A stretch of DNA of 64,000 nt from Effrenium voratum (GCA_963377175.1 CAUJNA010003772.1:564718-628717), one strand, 5' to 3'. Numbered from the stretch's first letter, positions 21,211 to 35,600 are shown. The notes: a model not told the origin generated them from the letters alone. A program made the numbers and translations.

Positions 21211-21548
21211 GCGGTACCCTCCACCAAACAAGCCCACACCTCCCGCTCCCTCCACAGCCTTCCGTGCACCGACTCCGCCGCCTGGTGGCTCCAGCGCTGT
21301 CATTGATTTGGAGGCCAGCAAGACCTTGGCCTCGGTGGATGCATCCTCTGCGTCGGCAAGCGCATCTGGCGCCCGTCCTGAAGGGCCCAAAGCCCAGATA
21401 TTGCAGCTTGCCCGTGCAGTTTCTTCTATGCGCTCTTTGCAGTTTGGGCCCCTTCTACTGAAGAACGCGTTGGACACGCTGTTTTCTTTCTTCCATGATG
21501 TTAAGAGCAGCGGGCCGCCAGATGGATTTGCAGCCTTTGACGACTTTC
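21211..21548 (+). CDS. Candidate internal exon truncated by the assembly gap
   Basis: Follows an acceptor-like atctttgcag ending at 21210. The frame is open for 112 codons into the N gap. The product begins RYPPPNKPTPPAPSTAF (Pro-rich linker), then VIDLEASKTLASVDASSASA, and a hydrophobic/aromatic part LLLKNALDTLFSFFHDVKSS ending GFAAFDDF. Composition is much more protein-like than the other frames. No domain was recognised. The minus strand is also open across here, but its product is less convincing. The exon 3' end lies at or inside the gap. Confidence 0.42.
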
Positions 21549-21648
21549 NNNNNNNNNNNNNNNNNNNNNNNNNNNNNNNNNNNNNNNNNNNNNNNNNNNN
21601 NNNNNNNNNNNNNNNNNNNNNNNNNNNNNNNNNNNNNNNNNNNNNNNN
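21549..21648. other. Assembly gap (100 N)
   Basis: Exactly 100 N, a conventional scaffold gap of unknown true length. It abuts a TG microsatellite, the likely cause of the break. Any frame read through it is meaningless. Confidence 0.98.
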
Positions 21649-21744
<96 letters not shown>

Positions 21745-21753
21745 TGGGTGCGT

Positions 21754-21790
<37 letters not shown>

Positions 21791-21846
21791 TGTGTTTGTG
21801 TGTTTGTGTGTGTGTGCGTGTGTGCGTGTGTGCGTGTGTGCGTGTG

Positions 21847-21877
<31 letters not shown>

Positions 21878-21881
21878 TTGC

Positions 21882-21930
<49 letters not shown>

Positions 21931-21931
21931 T

Positions 21932-21973
<42 letters not shown>

Positions 21974-22250
21974 GCATCTGTGCCTGTGAGTGCACATGTG
22001 TGCGTGCGCATGTGTGAGCATGAGTGTTTGTTTGTGGGTGTGTGTGCGTGTTTGCGTGTGTGTGTGCGCGTGTATGCGTGTGTGTCTGTCTGTCGGTCTC
22101 TGCCTCTCCCTGTCTCTCTGTGTCTCTGCCTCTCTCTCTCTCTCCCTCTTTTGTCTGTCCGTGTGTATGTGACTATGTGTGTACCTGTGCATGGCGTGTT
22201 TGCGTATGTTTGTGTATGCATGCAAGCTTGTATGCATGCATGAATCCTTC
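21649..22250. repeat. TG / TGCG compound microsatellite
   Basis: Runs of (TG)n alternate with (TGCG)n, then degenerate TG, TCTC and ATGC words toward 22250. Very long Cys/Val and His/Thr open frames over it are artefacts. Alternating purine-pyrimidine TG/CG runs could adopt Z-DNA. Confidence 0.93.
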
Positions 22251-22627
22251 GGGATGCGCGTTTCCAGATGGGTAAGTTAACATACGTGTACATGTGTGCA
22301 GCACTGGTTGCTTGGCAGGCCCAGGTTGATTACTAGTGTTAGAGATTCAAACTGATGTCGTGATTTTGGATGGGACGGAATGAATCAAACTTGAATCATC
22401 CTGGATGCAAGACTGGTGACATGACTGCAACTTGATTGTGAAGTGGCGACCATTCACACCAAACATGTGTGCATGAGAAATATTTCACGTTTTTGAGTCC
22501 TCAAGCTTTTCACCACAGAATATGTCACTTATATACAACACAGTACAATGCAATGACATGTATGCATTCGCTGTGATGCTAGCGAAACATCGCGCGGTCC
22601 TATGACCCCTCTGTCCACGCTTCCTAG

Positions 22628-22716
22628 GTGCCCGATGCCAGTTTCGCGCCTTCCTGCAGGAAGATCCAGCAACTGCTGATGCAGCACACCTGACCAAACG
22701 GTCCCGCCAACTGTAG
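22628..22716 (+). CDS. Candidate terminal exon, possibly same gene as 21211
   Basis: After an acceptor-like ccacgcttcctag ending at 22627, one frame reads 28 codons to TAG (22714-22716). It contains CQFRAFLQEDPATADAAHL, then TKRSRQL and stop. Composition is strongly protein-like, and it lies downstream on the same strand as the candidate exon at 21211. Linking them across gap and microsatellite is inference. Confidence 0.27.
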
Positions 22717-22719
22717 GCC

Positions 22720-24895
22720 AGCTGTAGAGAGCAACCGGTTTAGTCAGTCTTCTCTCTCAAAACGGGCTCAGGAAACTTTATCTTGGGTGATCTATGCTTC
22801 CCCTCTTGCCCCCTCGCCCCAGCTCATGATTCGTGAAAAAAATCCTGCTCACACAGTCATCAACGATGCCCGCCCCAAAGGACACTCCCACACACCGGAA
22901 AGCAAGCTTTCCCTGCGATCCGCAACCGGGGTTTGCAATGGTTGCATCACCGTGATTACCTGCATCTTCCTATAGACAAGTGATGCCTTTGCTCGAGTTG
23001 CGATGTGCTGAAGGGCACAAGCATCAGATCAATCCCACTTGCTGGTGAGTGTGAGTTCTCATGTGCTAAGTGCCATAATATTGCCTTGCCCACACGCGCA
23101 CACACACACACACACACCAAAACCCATCATCGAATCCAATTTGCTCGTGGGTGCCTGGTTTCGCTTAAACTGACATTCCTGGTGGCTCCCTCCTGCACAA
23201 CATGTGAATATGATGATACCATCTGATTCGACAACCACTTGCAGCATCGGAAACTGTCCTGATGGGGCTCAGGCCAGCAACTCACAAAGAAACCCCATCA
23301 AACCAGGCAGCAGAACCACCCAGTTTTTCGGCGCTGCTCATGTGTTCCAAGGCTACGCCAGAGTTTGGGAGCCTTTGAGAGAAGACTGCATGGAAAGCCC
23401 ACAGGTTCTCACCCCACAATCAAGCCGTTTGAAGTCTCTATAGCAAATCCAAACGTGTCCCAAAGATCGGGGCTAAGGATCCACTAACGACCAGCAATGA
23501 TTTCAGGTGCTTCTTGATTTCAACACGGCCCCATGTTGCCACGTCTTGCTTCCTGAACCCTGCTATGCCGCCAGCACTTTGAGCATTGTGCGTGTGGCGC
23601 GCCGTGAAAGCGGTGCTTGATTCGCAGGCAGGACAGCTGATCGTCAACCTAACGCTACATGTCAAAGGAATATAAAGAACGGAGCCATCTAGGCAAGTGC
23701 GGAAAAGCTTTAAAACATTGAACATTACAGGACACATTTCAGACATGCCCGCCATGACAACCAAACACATGGTCACATCAATGCCAAGTAAAACTGCAAA
23801 TGGCGGCAAAACTCAGCCCGCTTTCGGTTCTCGCTATTTGGCTTCCAAAGTATGCATGCATCAGTGTCGCTTTTGCCGTTCCTTGATGCCATGTGCTTGC
23901 TTACGGTTGCAATGGGCTTGCCATTATCATTGTGCTACGTCCGTTTTGCCTCATCGTAAGGCTGCTTTGTGAGATGGCTTTTGAATCTGTCTTCAAAAGC
24001 CGCTTGCTGAATACGTTGTTGACGTAAGTTGAAACAAGCCAACGATTTAGCTTGTTTCTGCTGACTTCCTGAGTGGACTGGCCAAACAAACACCGCACAC
24101 TTTCTTGGTTGCAACAAGGAAGTCTTGCCGTTAAAAAGTGCAAAGTTCAGTTCAGCAAGAGAGTCTGTGTGTGCAGAGCCATCGCTTCCACTAACGGTTC
24201 AGTGTCCTGCCATGAGTGAAAAGACATCGCGCATGTCTACCAGGTGCATTTTACACCTGTTCACAAAGCAGTTCATCCCATTGAGAGGTTGACAACAAAC
24301 CGTAACTCTCCTGTTAGTGACACAACATGGCACCAGGATTCCAAATAGGCCCGCACATGTTTAACTCTCCGCCCGGTTGTGCCCATAATTGTCGGAATAG
24401 TGAGTCTGTACACCGGCATAAGCGCTATGACCCCAACATCAGCGGATAGCCAGACTCAATTTGATGTGTTTGAAAAAAAACAAAAAGAGACCAGTGATTT
24501 GCCGACCTTGCACATAGTTGCTACTAAATCTCTTCCGCGCCCTGTTCTGGATAAATTGAACTGCATGCAGCTATATATTCACTTGCAGCGTGCATCTTCG
24601 CGAATGGGCCAGCTTTGCCCTGCGAAACTCTCGGCCCACGTTTCAAACAACTATGCTGTTGTCCCTAGCCCTCATGCTGGTGGTCTGCTCTTCTGCTCTC
24701 AGCAGCTCTTGGAAACCAAGGGAGGCCCCGCATTGTGCTCTACTTGAGCCTTCCTTGTTGGCACTGCTGGCGTCTGCTATAGGCCGGATATGAAGGGCAT
24801 AGCTGCCGGTTTCTCGGCGTCCAGGGCAGCGCGCGCTTGCCTCCAGGGGAGCTGGCTCAAAGAGTCAGAGCGGTCGACAGTTGGGGTTGTCAAAA
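22720..24895. other. Gene-free stretch
   Basis: No gene or domain recognised. A short CA run lies at 23097-23118. Confidence 0.4.
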
Positions 24896-25007
24896 TTAGG
24901 TCCTCCAGTAGAGAGGTTAGAATAAGGGTTCTCCTTTTTCTGTAGTCTATTTGGGTAGGGGAACCCTCCCCCAAAAGAGGGTAAAAGGGCACTACTGGGG
25001 GACCTAG
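24896..25007 (+). mobile_element. Small inverted-repeat element, family A, copy 1
   Basis: 112 bp. The left end is TTAGGTCCTCCAGTAGAG. The right end, reverse-complemented, is CTAGGTCCCCCAGTAGTG. Flanked by 4-bp aaaa (24892-24895 and 25008-25011). No coding capacity. Same family as 35860, 40850 and 62538, all in the same orientation. Confidence 0.8.
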
Positions 25008-28000
25008 AAAACTCGGGACCCTTTTTGGTACCCCCTTAAAGCGGGCACAAGGCACACCAGGGCCGAAAGGTGGCCATATTCTTGACAGCCCTCCCTGCGG
25101 CTACCAGTGAGTAAGACTAATTGTGTGATTCCCCCGGTCCCGGAAGCCCAATTTTTTGTAGTGGATCACTGACCTAACCTCACTTGCGCTGGCAGCCGGG
25201 GGTTGACTTTCCTCCTTGGGTTTTTAGCTCAGTGACGAATCAAATGCCTTATGTTGGGCACCGTAGGTCCGCACAACAGCCACTCAGAACCTGCAGAAGG
25301 GGTTCTCAAGAAGGTGCCGCGGAACTGTCTGGGGTCAAGGGGTGCTTTAATGTCTCTCTTGAGCCCTTGTCAGCTGTGGAATCCGCAACCATTTTGCTTT
25401 AAACTCCGTCGCCTCAGTCCAGCGCCAGCGCGAGCACTTTCACCTCGCAGTTAATCCATGTTGCATGGGTCCCCAGAAACTAAACTTCCAACCGAGAAGG
25501 CATAGGTGAAAATACACACAGTCCTGAGTCTACTCGTGGCATATTTATTTGGGGCACGCAAGTAGAACCTTAAGAGAAGTTTGGCAGTAGAGCAACAGCA
25601 AAAACAAAGGCCCTCGCGCAAACACTCAAACCGCCTGGGGAACATATCCAGCTCCGATTGGGGTGCTCTTCAGGGTCTAGTGTCCTTCTGCATTCCTTGT
25701 GTAGGGGGACACCCAGTTTGTTGTTGGCTGAGCATGAAGAGCAGTCAAAACGTGGTGAACAAAGGTCAACTGGAAAGCAGGCTCTGAATTTAGCTCATTC
25801 TGAGGGGACCCCCAAACTGCTCGTGCCCTTCTCCTTCAACAGCCAATCAACAAAAACTCTCAAAGCGGTGTGCTTTTCCGTCTGAGGTCATGGCACATCG
25901 AATAAATTCGTCTCGCTCCCGGATGCTGGCAAGGCGGAAGGTGACGCCTGGAGTGGCGGCATGTTGAAAATTACTGGCCTGGTACAAGTACCGTGGATGG
26001 AACAAATCCTACCAACTGCAGGACTTTGTCGACCACTGTATGGGGATTCGCGGCACCCTCAAGACTAGCCCACATGTCGATACCACTGCCAGTTTGATCA
26101 TACACCCGCCGAACCCAAGTGCCCTAAAAAGCGATTCCGTGCTGCCATCGATGTGTGTTGGGACTCCATACTCATCTGCAGGAGTAGAATACTGTTTGTT
26201 GGGCGACTAGGACCATGAAACCATTCCAAATAATCCCTAATATGGATAGGTGTCAAAATAGGGGAACCTCAACAAATGAAGTTTTCCTCCTCGTCTCCCA
26301 CATATCGACAAATTGCCAGGTGGACGAGACTTGACAAGACGCTTCACTGGGATCCGCACATTCATTGTTTCGCAGCACCAGCGTGGCACACTGGTCGTCC
26401 TGCGAAGCCCACGGCTCAACAAGGCACAAGGGACATTCAGCAAGCAGCCATTCATTGGGCTATGACTTTTGCCTCGGGACCATTAGTGGACATCATTTAC
26501 ATGGAATTGTCGAACCATTTGAGGGTTACAGGCAAAGCATGGCCATTTCAGAGCAACAGTAGGCACTATGCAAATGAGCAGCTACTGGAGAAACACGTGC
26601 CACAAGCTCTTAGGCCCCCTTTCAAAAGCGGCTCAAATGTGTGTATAGAGAGAGAGAGAGAGATTCTAGATTTTTTGATTTACCATCCCTGGCATTCATG
26701 GTATCCCTAATTTCCGAGGCCATTCTGAAATGGAGCTCCCCGCAACCCTCTTCCGTCCAGGTCCACGGGCGTGTTCCGCGTTTGAATGCTTCGGCCCGGG
26801 CCTGAGGCGAGCACTGGGGAGCCATCTTGGGCCTACGGTTCTGACTCGGTTCCTAAGAACCTTTCTTTCATTCTTGGTAGGGAAGGCCATGACAGGTCTA
26901 TCCTGAACTGCGGAGTAAATATGGAACACCCCAATGAGAGCGTTTTGCGAGGAATCTCCATCTTTTTGGAGACCCAGTGCCAGCGTCGACTGGCAACTTT
27001 ACCTGTTGCTGAAAATTACCCTTGCTCCATGTTGCATGGCTACCGGCACACGTGCATCATTTTGTGTATTGTACATGTGGCCGTCTGTCATCACATGCAC
27101 ACCCAAACAAATCTTCACACACACACATTCTATGTAAACCAAAGCTGAATGTCCCAAATGTTGAAGACAAACTCTGCAACAAGCATGGTTAAACCGCTAA
27201 TTTCCAAACATGCACTTGAAGTCAAAGAGGACGGCTTGCAAATAAAACCAGTGTGTAGGAGGCCACAAGATTGCTTGTGAGCCACAGCCGCTCTAGCTGC
27301 AGGCTCTGACTTGTCTCTCTCGCGGCCAGCATCTCACGAAAGGCACCATTGATCGGCTGAAGAGGCGCACAAACAAATGGCACAAGCGAGCAATGTACAC
27401 ACGACAGCTACGAAGCAATAGTAGTTCTCTGCCCGCAACACCATTTGATTGACGGGTTTGGACCGCACATGCCGTATAAAACAACCCAATTTCGCAGGTT
27501 TGCTGACCGAGAGTACAGCAACAACTTGGATTTCTGACTCAGCTCAAAATTCAAAGCACACCCTGCACAAAGGTCAAACTGGCTTTCTGAAAACGAGTCA
27601 CTGAATACCTGTCAGAGTGACTTCACTTTGCGTACATCTCCACACGTCAAGGATGCTTTGGGCTCTAGCACAAGTCCCGGATCGACTTCAGGGGCACGTC
27701 ATGAATCACACCTGGCCGAGCAAGCATCTTAGCCAGGTCCTTGGTCCCCTTGCCTCCACCCAAACAAGCACTGCGAGATGCAAGTGTGCTTCAAAAAAGG
27801 GTACGATAGAAATGGTGATTGTCCTTTGATTTCCCTTTAAGCTTACCCGAAAAGGGTATTCTCTCTAAAACAAAACAACAACTAATATACCGACTCACAC
27901 ATGTATCTACGTCGACCATTTAGAGTCACGTAAAGGTGTTGTCGGGAAAGGGAGCAAGCAAGCCTTCTCTGTGTAGCCAGCATTTCTGATATTATCTGGT

Positions 28001-31000
28001 GTGGTGCTAAGAAAAGGTGATGGCAAGACCCACATAGAATTATAGAATTGGAATCCTTTTCTGACTGCGGCTCTCGTTCACACTCTGGACATTTGCGGAA
28101 CTTCGAACATCCAAGAACGCCTGTCGCTGCCTTCCCACAAGACAAGCCAGGGGCGACCATCTGTCCTCAGGCGTGGGTCAGCCGACCAATTTGGCGACAT
28201 CTTCCATGCGTCTATTTTCAGGGAAGTGGGCTGCCTGACTTCCTGCAGGAGCCGTGGCGGGATCCTTAGTCCTTGGGAATTCTTGTCACATGGTGGCTGG
28301 TGGGCTGCAAGTTGTGATCTGCTGCCCGGCGTGATAAGGCAAGTAAAATTGCCGTAAAGGCATGGCAGCTTAGAGGATTGCCCATGGCTTTCCTTATTTC
28401 CCGCTTGCCATCATGGTCTGGAAGCCTGACAATCGTTTAGATTCCAACCGGCCCAACCCTACCATCCCAAGCTAAAGCCAGTTTTGACAATGGCATAGTT
28501 GCGTAGCAAGCGCATGAGTGCCAAACACCAGCTGGAAGTACTGGAGGTTGGGTGCCAGCAGTAGCCTCATGCGCTTGCGGGTCAAAGACCATGGCCAGGC
28601 GTTCAGAACAGTTTAGGCCAAACACATTGCATTTTCACGATCTCTCTCCACCACATCCACATCCACACTCACCCACACAAAAACAGACAGACTTGTGGGT
28701 TGAAACGTTGCCCTTCGGTGCTCGTGGTTGTGTGTCTAGACTCACAGATTCTTGCTTCCTTTGCGAGCCGCTTCGCTTGGCTGGCTCCTTCCCCTTCAAC
28801 ACACTGAAGGCGATGGGTTAGGACCGAGTTGGATCAATACACCACAAATTCAACAAAAAAAAAGAAGGCCACAACAAAGGCAGCGGTCGCGTCTCATAGT
28901 GAGCGGCAAGTGTGTTGGTAAGGTTACTTCCAGATTCCAGTCAGACATTGTACGCCTGCCGAACAAGACAAACTGTCTCGCAGCGGAAGAAGATCGCAGC
29001 AACAGGGCGTCAGCAGCGGCAGTAGTTGCCCAACAATGCAGCAGTCACCCAGCATTGCTATCATTTGAATTTATCAACAATTGTGTAACACTTCTGACAC
29101 ACAGTCTAAGACTTCTGTGTGAATGTGGGGAACACGGGGCAACTGCGGTAGCTCCACCAGAAGCTGGCACGGCAGCTTGCACCAGGCTCCCGGGCTTGCA
29201 TGGCTCGGTGTTGCCATCTGCCAACTCGGTGCGCGCGGCGTGCGGATCCCAGGGGCGGAGCCATTTTCCGTCCTTCCGGGTGCTTACCCGCGCGAAGAAG
29301 TGAGCAAAAAAAGCCAGCGACTGACCGAGATGAGAGGCAGCGAGCTGGGAGTCGGGAAGCTCTGAGCTGGCGGCCAGGACTTGGTAAGCTTGACCCCTGG
29401 CCGGCGGCGTTTTGGTTACTCCCCCTTGACATGGAATCCAAAAATACACGGGGAACCCCCTTTCTGGACTCCATGTTCATCTGGGAAGTAGCAACGTGCC
29501 GCGTGCCCTTTGCAAAGGGTGGCTTCTCCTTACCTAGCAGCTGTTCATCCCCCAGGCTCAATGGGTTGCAATTGGCATCGCGGGAAACTTAGCAGTTAGT
29601 CCCAAGAAAGGACCCCGACCATGCTTGGGAAATAAGTTGCTTTGGTCCCAGTTTCTGTGATACCTTGTGGAAGTCCCTGTGAAGTGACAAAGTAGTCATG
29701 GGGATGTGCCGCTTTGGCAAAGAAAGGAGGCCATTTTCCGGAACCCAAAAGACAGAAGAGCCTGACACCTTGAGACACCCCTTTTGATACCCTCACATCT
29801 TGAATCTTGATCGGCCCATGGTAGAAGATGTGTGGTGGAAAAAAGAAGGACATCAGCAGTGGGGGCCCAACTTTGGACGATGTTTAAAGGAGAATCGAGA
29901 GGACACCGAGCGTCATTTCAGGATGCACACAATTCGCTCTTCTCAGGATCGCCAGCAACGTCCAAGGCGGGTTGCACAAGAAAGCCAGCCCTCGCCAAGA
30001 AGGGCTCGTCACGCCGGTTTTTCACCGGTGTTTTGCGATGATCCGAGCTTTGCAATGACATGTGTGACTCACCCCGGAGGCAAAGCACCTTTCCAGTAGG
30101 CCCGGTGGAATGACTCACCGTAACGGCTTTCTACGCGGCGTAACTGTGAGTCCTATAGGCCAGGCCACAGCATCGCATCACAGAAAATCCCCGCCTCACG
30201 GTCTCCTGAACAAAGCTCTTCAGGAGCATGCCTAAGCCATGGCCACGAACACCATCTCTCACACCCTCCAGCAGCTGCGAGGTTCTGGAGGAAAAGCTAT
30301 GCCGTTTGTGTCATTGGGCCCATGCGTTTGACCACTCTGCACATGGCGGCTCGAGGCAAGCAATGTCGATCTTTCACAGCGCCCTCTGATGATTCGCGGG
30401 GGAAAAACAAGAAACAACACAGAAACTCTGCGGGGCAGGTGTGTGTCCAATTTCCGGCATCTCAACTTGTGCTTTGCAACTTTCAACGTGCCTTTCCAGG
30501 ATGCGTGCCTAAAATTGGAATCCTGCTTTTGGCTGATGAAGAGGAAGGCCAAGGCCAAGCAACCAATTGAGGGATTCACCAAACCATTGTGGAGACTGCT
30601 TCTCGGCTCCTGGCGAAGGGTTGTCACCTCGAATCGCTTCGACTGTCCGGTTGCATGAGGGCTGTGCCAAATGGAGCAGGGAACATTCTCTGCAATTTCC
30701 CATTCTCCGCAATCTCCCATTGAATTTGGCTGAAACGCGCCAACGTCTTCTCCTGTTTGACCCTATCGGGAAACTGCAACAAAAAGAGACCGGAATCCTT
30801 CCGCAACCCAAGGGAGATTGCGTTTGAATAGACAAGACTACCACCAACCCTGACTGGCACCTCTCTGTCATCCTCCTGCTCCTGAAGGCCACGGGGCCAA
30901 CGAGCTCCACACGCACCAAAAAAGAAAGGCTGGAGAAACAGCTTCGCACACATGGCGGGTCCAATCAAGATAGGTGGCAAATGGATGAACGAACATCCAC

Positions 31001-31318
31001 CCCAAAATGGAGCCATAGGTTATGCCCCATGGCCACATGGCTGTGTCTCCGAATTCATGGACTCTCTAAGATATGTGGCGTGTCCCTTATATTAGCTTTT
31101 CTGGAAAAAATCACCCGAGTCAGGGTACCAACTCCAACAGGTGTTGCAGCCCCATATTCTGGTTCTGCAGCCTCTCATCAACTAGCATTCACCAAATGAG
31201 ACGGGACTGCAGCTGCCATAGGCCACTACTGCTCTTTGCTTTCACGGCCATGGTGCTGTGCTGTTCTTATCCTTTCAAACTACAAGGTGAAAGCCATGGG
31301 TTGGGCAAACCGTCCATA

Positions 31319-31356
31319 GGAGGGTACATGGGTAGGCATGAAAATGTGTACCCTCC
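31319..31356. repeat. Perfect 10-bp hairpin
   Basis: GGAGGGTACA (31319-31328) and TGTACCCTCC (31347-31356) are exact reverse complements around an 18-base loop. The word acatgggtagg inside recurs at about 31374. No adjacent gene is recognised. Confidence 0.6.
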
Positions 31357-32561
31357 ACCAAAAGGTTGTCTACACATGGGTAGGTTATTTGACTTGCACC
31401 CAGAAAGGGAACAGGGGTAGGCAGTAGAATCAAGGGCCCCATGAAATGGCTTCCTTCCTTTTGGATCCGCTTTCACACCATCCAAAGGAGGTCAATCTTT
31501 TGGAGAACCCCCCATGTATTCGGATGGGTCCTTTCATTGAGGCCGCTTCCACAAATATCTGATTACTTGAAGGTGGGGATGCAGGTGATCTCCACGCCTT
31601 CCGACTCCGACCCGAGTGCCAAAGCAGGCCCAGATTCAGCGCAAACCGAGGTGACACATCACAGACATCGGGGCTACTTACTACAACTCGCAAACTGGAA
31701 ATAAGAGAAGTGGGAATCCCAAGTCAGCGACCTTCATGGGTAAGCTCAATTTCCCCTCCCCCACACCCGAGGTGTGCTTCTCCCCCTTATATAAAGCTCG
31801 TGATAATTTCCCCAAACATATTCTTTCACCTGCATAACAATTTGAGTGCTGCAACCGGTTTGGCCTGTATCGCCAAGTCGGAGGGCATGTCAGGATCTCG
31901 CGGCTGTAAGAATAAGACACAGAGTCGAAATTCCATCTCCGTCCAACATGATGTTCAAGCAGGGTTATGGACTGCGAACGTTTGTTTCCGAGTGCCCACA
32001 TGCACAAAGGGAAATAAGGCTAATGATCAAACACGCAACACCCTAAAGCCGTTAAACTGTTCAAAATCCAAGGACCCAGTGCTAGACAGTCAGGCTGGAT
32101 CATTGGGAAGCCACACCCTCTCCAAAAACAGAAGCGTTGCCATGTTTCTCCTAACTGGCCCCCTCAAAAACATGACAACTGCTCAACTGGGCCGTTTTTG
32201 TTGCCGTTTTTGTTGGTGCCCTGGGCCGGTTTTTTGGGTTCTCGGTTGCTCCAGAAACTCCGATTGCCTCACCCGGATGGCACTCCTGAAAGCCCCCAGG
32301 CAGCTGGGCCTGGCACTGCTTTCCCTGGCTTGGTGCCCGGTGGTTTGGAGTTGAGCCTCTGGTTCTTTGTACTGGGTAGATGGGAAAACACGCCTTGACC
32401 ACCGAACCAATCCAAACCACCAAATAGAAGCTGCTTCGTGGCTCGCAGGGAAGACTAGACTTTGTAGACTTGGGCTTCAAACGCTTCTTCCGCCGCTGCG
32501 GGCGTTGCAAGGCTTCGCGTTTTGGCGTGGATTGTGGGCTTTGTCTCTTTTTCAAAAAACC

Positions 32562-32683
32562 TGTGGTCCGCATCATTTGCATAATGACATGTTTTCCACC
32601 AAGATCAGTTGTTTGTCTTTAAAAAAAAGAAGAAACTGTGGTCGGCAGCGGCATCATTTGCATGATGACATATTATCCACCAA
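32562..32683. repeat. Two-copy direct repeat
   Basis: The block tgtggtc-g-catcatttgcatratgacat-t-ttccaccaag occurs at 32562-32603 and again at 32637-32683, with an 8-base insertion in the second copy. The word catcatttgcatgatg inside is nearly palindromic. Confidence 0.65.
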
Positions 32684-35600
32684 GCACTTTTGATCAGGTT
32701 CCCTGTTGTTGATTCTTAAACATAGCCCGAGCATCAAGCCAAACATGTCCTGACTGCGTTCGTGGAGTTTCCTTTGCCCATCTGGAGTTCTGGACCTCCT
32801 CAGCAGGATTGGGTTCAGCCATGCGCAAACCAGTTGCAACAATCATTTTAACATCCCTGTTCCTTTCATATCCTCTTAAGGAAATTCCCTTGAAAGCAGA
32901 CCATCGAATCTGCTTGTTCAATCCAGTTGGCGTTCTTACAACTCGGGGAACTCACCTGTTGAATGGTGATCAAAGCTATGTGTCAATCAGGCCAATTCAA
33001 TCCGTTGAAAGCCATGTGGTGAAGTCGGTTCTAGACCCAGCCATGTTCAAACCAACCGTATTTAAACTTGAAACCCATGTTGAACACGAACCATAGTTGA
33101 GCTCAATTTGAGGCCATTTGCGAAACGAACCGTTCCTTAAAAACACAGTACGTAAACTCGATCATGCCTCAAACAAATGTCTAGCACCAATCACTTTGCA
33201 ACGCGGTGCTAAAGCTCGGCGTGACACCACTCATGTTTGAAACCCATGGCCATGTTTGAACCAATCATCCCGTTCGCTAGGTTGGCTCTATTCCATTTGC
33301 TTAAACCTAAGCCCATGTTTCACACATGATTGCTGCAACCCATTGCTTGCAGCTCGTTGTGAAACCAGCCATGTTTTTGGTTTGAACCTGCCAATTTCCC
33401 AGGTTCCACAATGCCACCTCACCCATTTGGCATGCTCCGCCTTGGTGCGGCCTCGCGGGGAGGCTGGCCCCTCGATGCGCCACACCTCGAAACGTGGCCC
33501 GCGGGCAACCATCCGGGACGGGGTGCCTGGAGTCAAAGCCCCAAAAGAAGTCGACACATGGAGTGGGCGAGAAGGCTGGAACCAAAAGCTAAACCGGTTA
33601 AAAGCTGGAACCAAAAGCTGGAACCTGGAACAAATAGTTCACCGTTTCTTGTTTAGGTTTGACCCCATGTTTAGCACCCCATAACAAAAGGAGGAGAGTG
33701 CCGTTGATCTGGGGTGAAGCCGGCTCAAAGAACACGGGAATGAATAGCTGGCCTTTGGGGATACCCACAAATTGATCAAACTTCTAGATGAAACTGCTAG
33801 GACAATCATCTTCACACACAAGCACGGGAAAAACATGTACATACGAATACATAATTTATCATGCCACTTATTTTGCATAAAACAACTCAAGTGTGGGTTA
33901 CTTTTTAGCTTAAACACCTTATATTTCTTCGCCCTGTTTTGGTTCTCAGGCCATGTTCGCTCTTAGTCTCAAATTGTTCGCTCTTAGTTAGAACACTTCC
34001 CGGAATTGGGACCACAAATCGAGCAAAGTTCAATGAATCCAGTTGCTTGGGCCCAGTGTCTTCCATCAAGCGTGCAGCACGCATGTCATACCAAGGCTAT
34101 CTTTGATCCTTTTGCCGGGTGTGTGTGTGTGTATGTTTGGTTGATAAAGGACCGGTCCAATACCCAATGCCAAATAGTACTCACCCCCGTTTATACAACG
34201 CAGCATGTCACAACTGATATACGGGTATTTCTCTATCTTGCCCTTCAGACTTTGCGTAGACATGATTGAGCAATTGCTCAATCCGGACATCCAGCGCGAG
34301 CAGTTGCCAGCTGGGCCACAGACGTCAGGCCCACAGTTGGCGCTCACTCCCATAGACGACGTGGCCTACCCCAGGGAATCGGCGGGTCTTTCGTTTGGGA
34401 ATCTTCCGTGTGGGGTTCAAGGGAAGCCCGGAACAAAAGCAATCAGCTTGGAGTTTCGGGTTTCGTGGTCCTCCCAAAGGTCAAACCACAAATCCAGCAC
34501 TGGTGCGGTTGAAGAAAGTTCCGGCTCTTGGATGTCTTTGTGCCGCCAGCAAAGGGGGTTGAGACCCACAGGAAGTCGAGCCCATGTTGTCAATTCGAGC
34601 CCATTCTGACAACCTTGGCAACTGTTTTGTCCAATGACAAAGGCGTCTGGCTCTTTGAAGCCCTTCTACTGCTCTTTCACCCAAGTGTTCTTTCGGAGCA
34701 TTGAGGGCATCGTCTTTGGGTGATGGCAGCCCCCAAGTTCGCACTGGCATGAACAGAAGCTTTGGTCAAATGACTCTCATTCACAATCTACAAGACGGAT
34801 CCCAGGTACAATGGCATAGGAACCTTCATCACGGTGATCTCATTTTACGCTCGGATCTTAGACCAAAGCCCATCTCCAGGCCCCAGGCAAGATGCTGCGC
34901 TAAGGTCTTCTCATACTTTGGCTCCCTCGGTTCACGAGTGAGCAGCGAGAGGGTGCCTTTGCACCTTCATTCAGGCGTTGAAAGATGTCATTTGGAACCT
35001 CCTTAGGTACTTGGACCACTAGGGACTATAGGGGCAACTGTGTGTCTATAACTATAACTTTTGTCCCTGCTGTTTTGAATTTGGCCAAGCCAAGCTGAGG
35101 TCCTTTGGTGGACGCTGAGGCCCCGCGGCCTGTCTGATGACAGGCGTCCAAACAATGCTGGCAGTTGCATAAGGCCAAGGGGCCACGAAAACGAGGAAAC
35201 AATCGAACACTGGGAGAAAAAGAGCTCAGTAAAGAAAGCAAGAGGAAAGTTGGGAAGAATGGAGCCCAAATGAGAAACAATTCCACGCTCAAGTAAAGCT
35301 CAACGCTTCCCTCAACGCCTTTCAACAAAGAAAAGTGAACATGAGCAACAAAAAACAGCATGATAACCCATCCTATAAAGCCGGATGCCGGATAGGAGAA
35401 TAAAGCAGACAAAAAATGATATGTGTACAAAGAACGGGCAAGGAACACAGGAAACGAAGGAAAGCAAGTAAACCATGATTTCAGTCGGCCCGGTCACCTA
35501 TTGCGCACCAGCTTTTGTGTGTCGTTCGCCAAGACAGGGGGCTGGGACACCAGCAACGTCTTCTTCGTGACAAGTTCACTTGCAAGGACCAGGAAATGAA

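Noticed and set aside
21199..22293. 364-codon minus-strand frame across the N gap
   Set aside because: It crosses 100 N and a TG repeat; the gap length is arbitrary, so the frame has no meaning.
35026..35448. 140-codon hydrophobic minus-strand frame resembling a membrane protein
   Set aside because: It comes from a purine-rich plus strand, which makes Phe/Leu/Ser-rich codons on the other strand; no family-like pattern.
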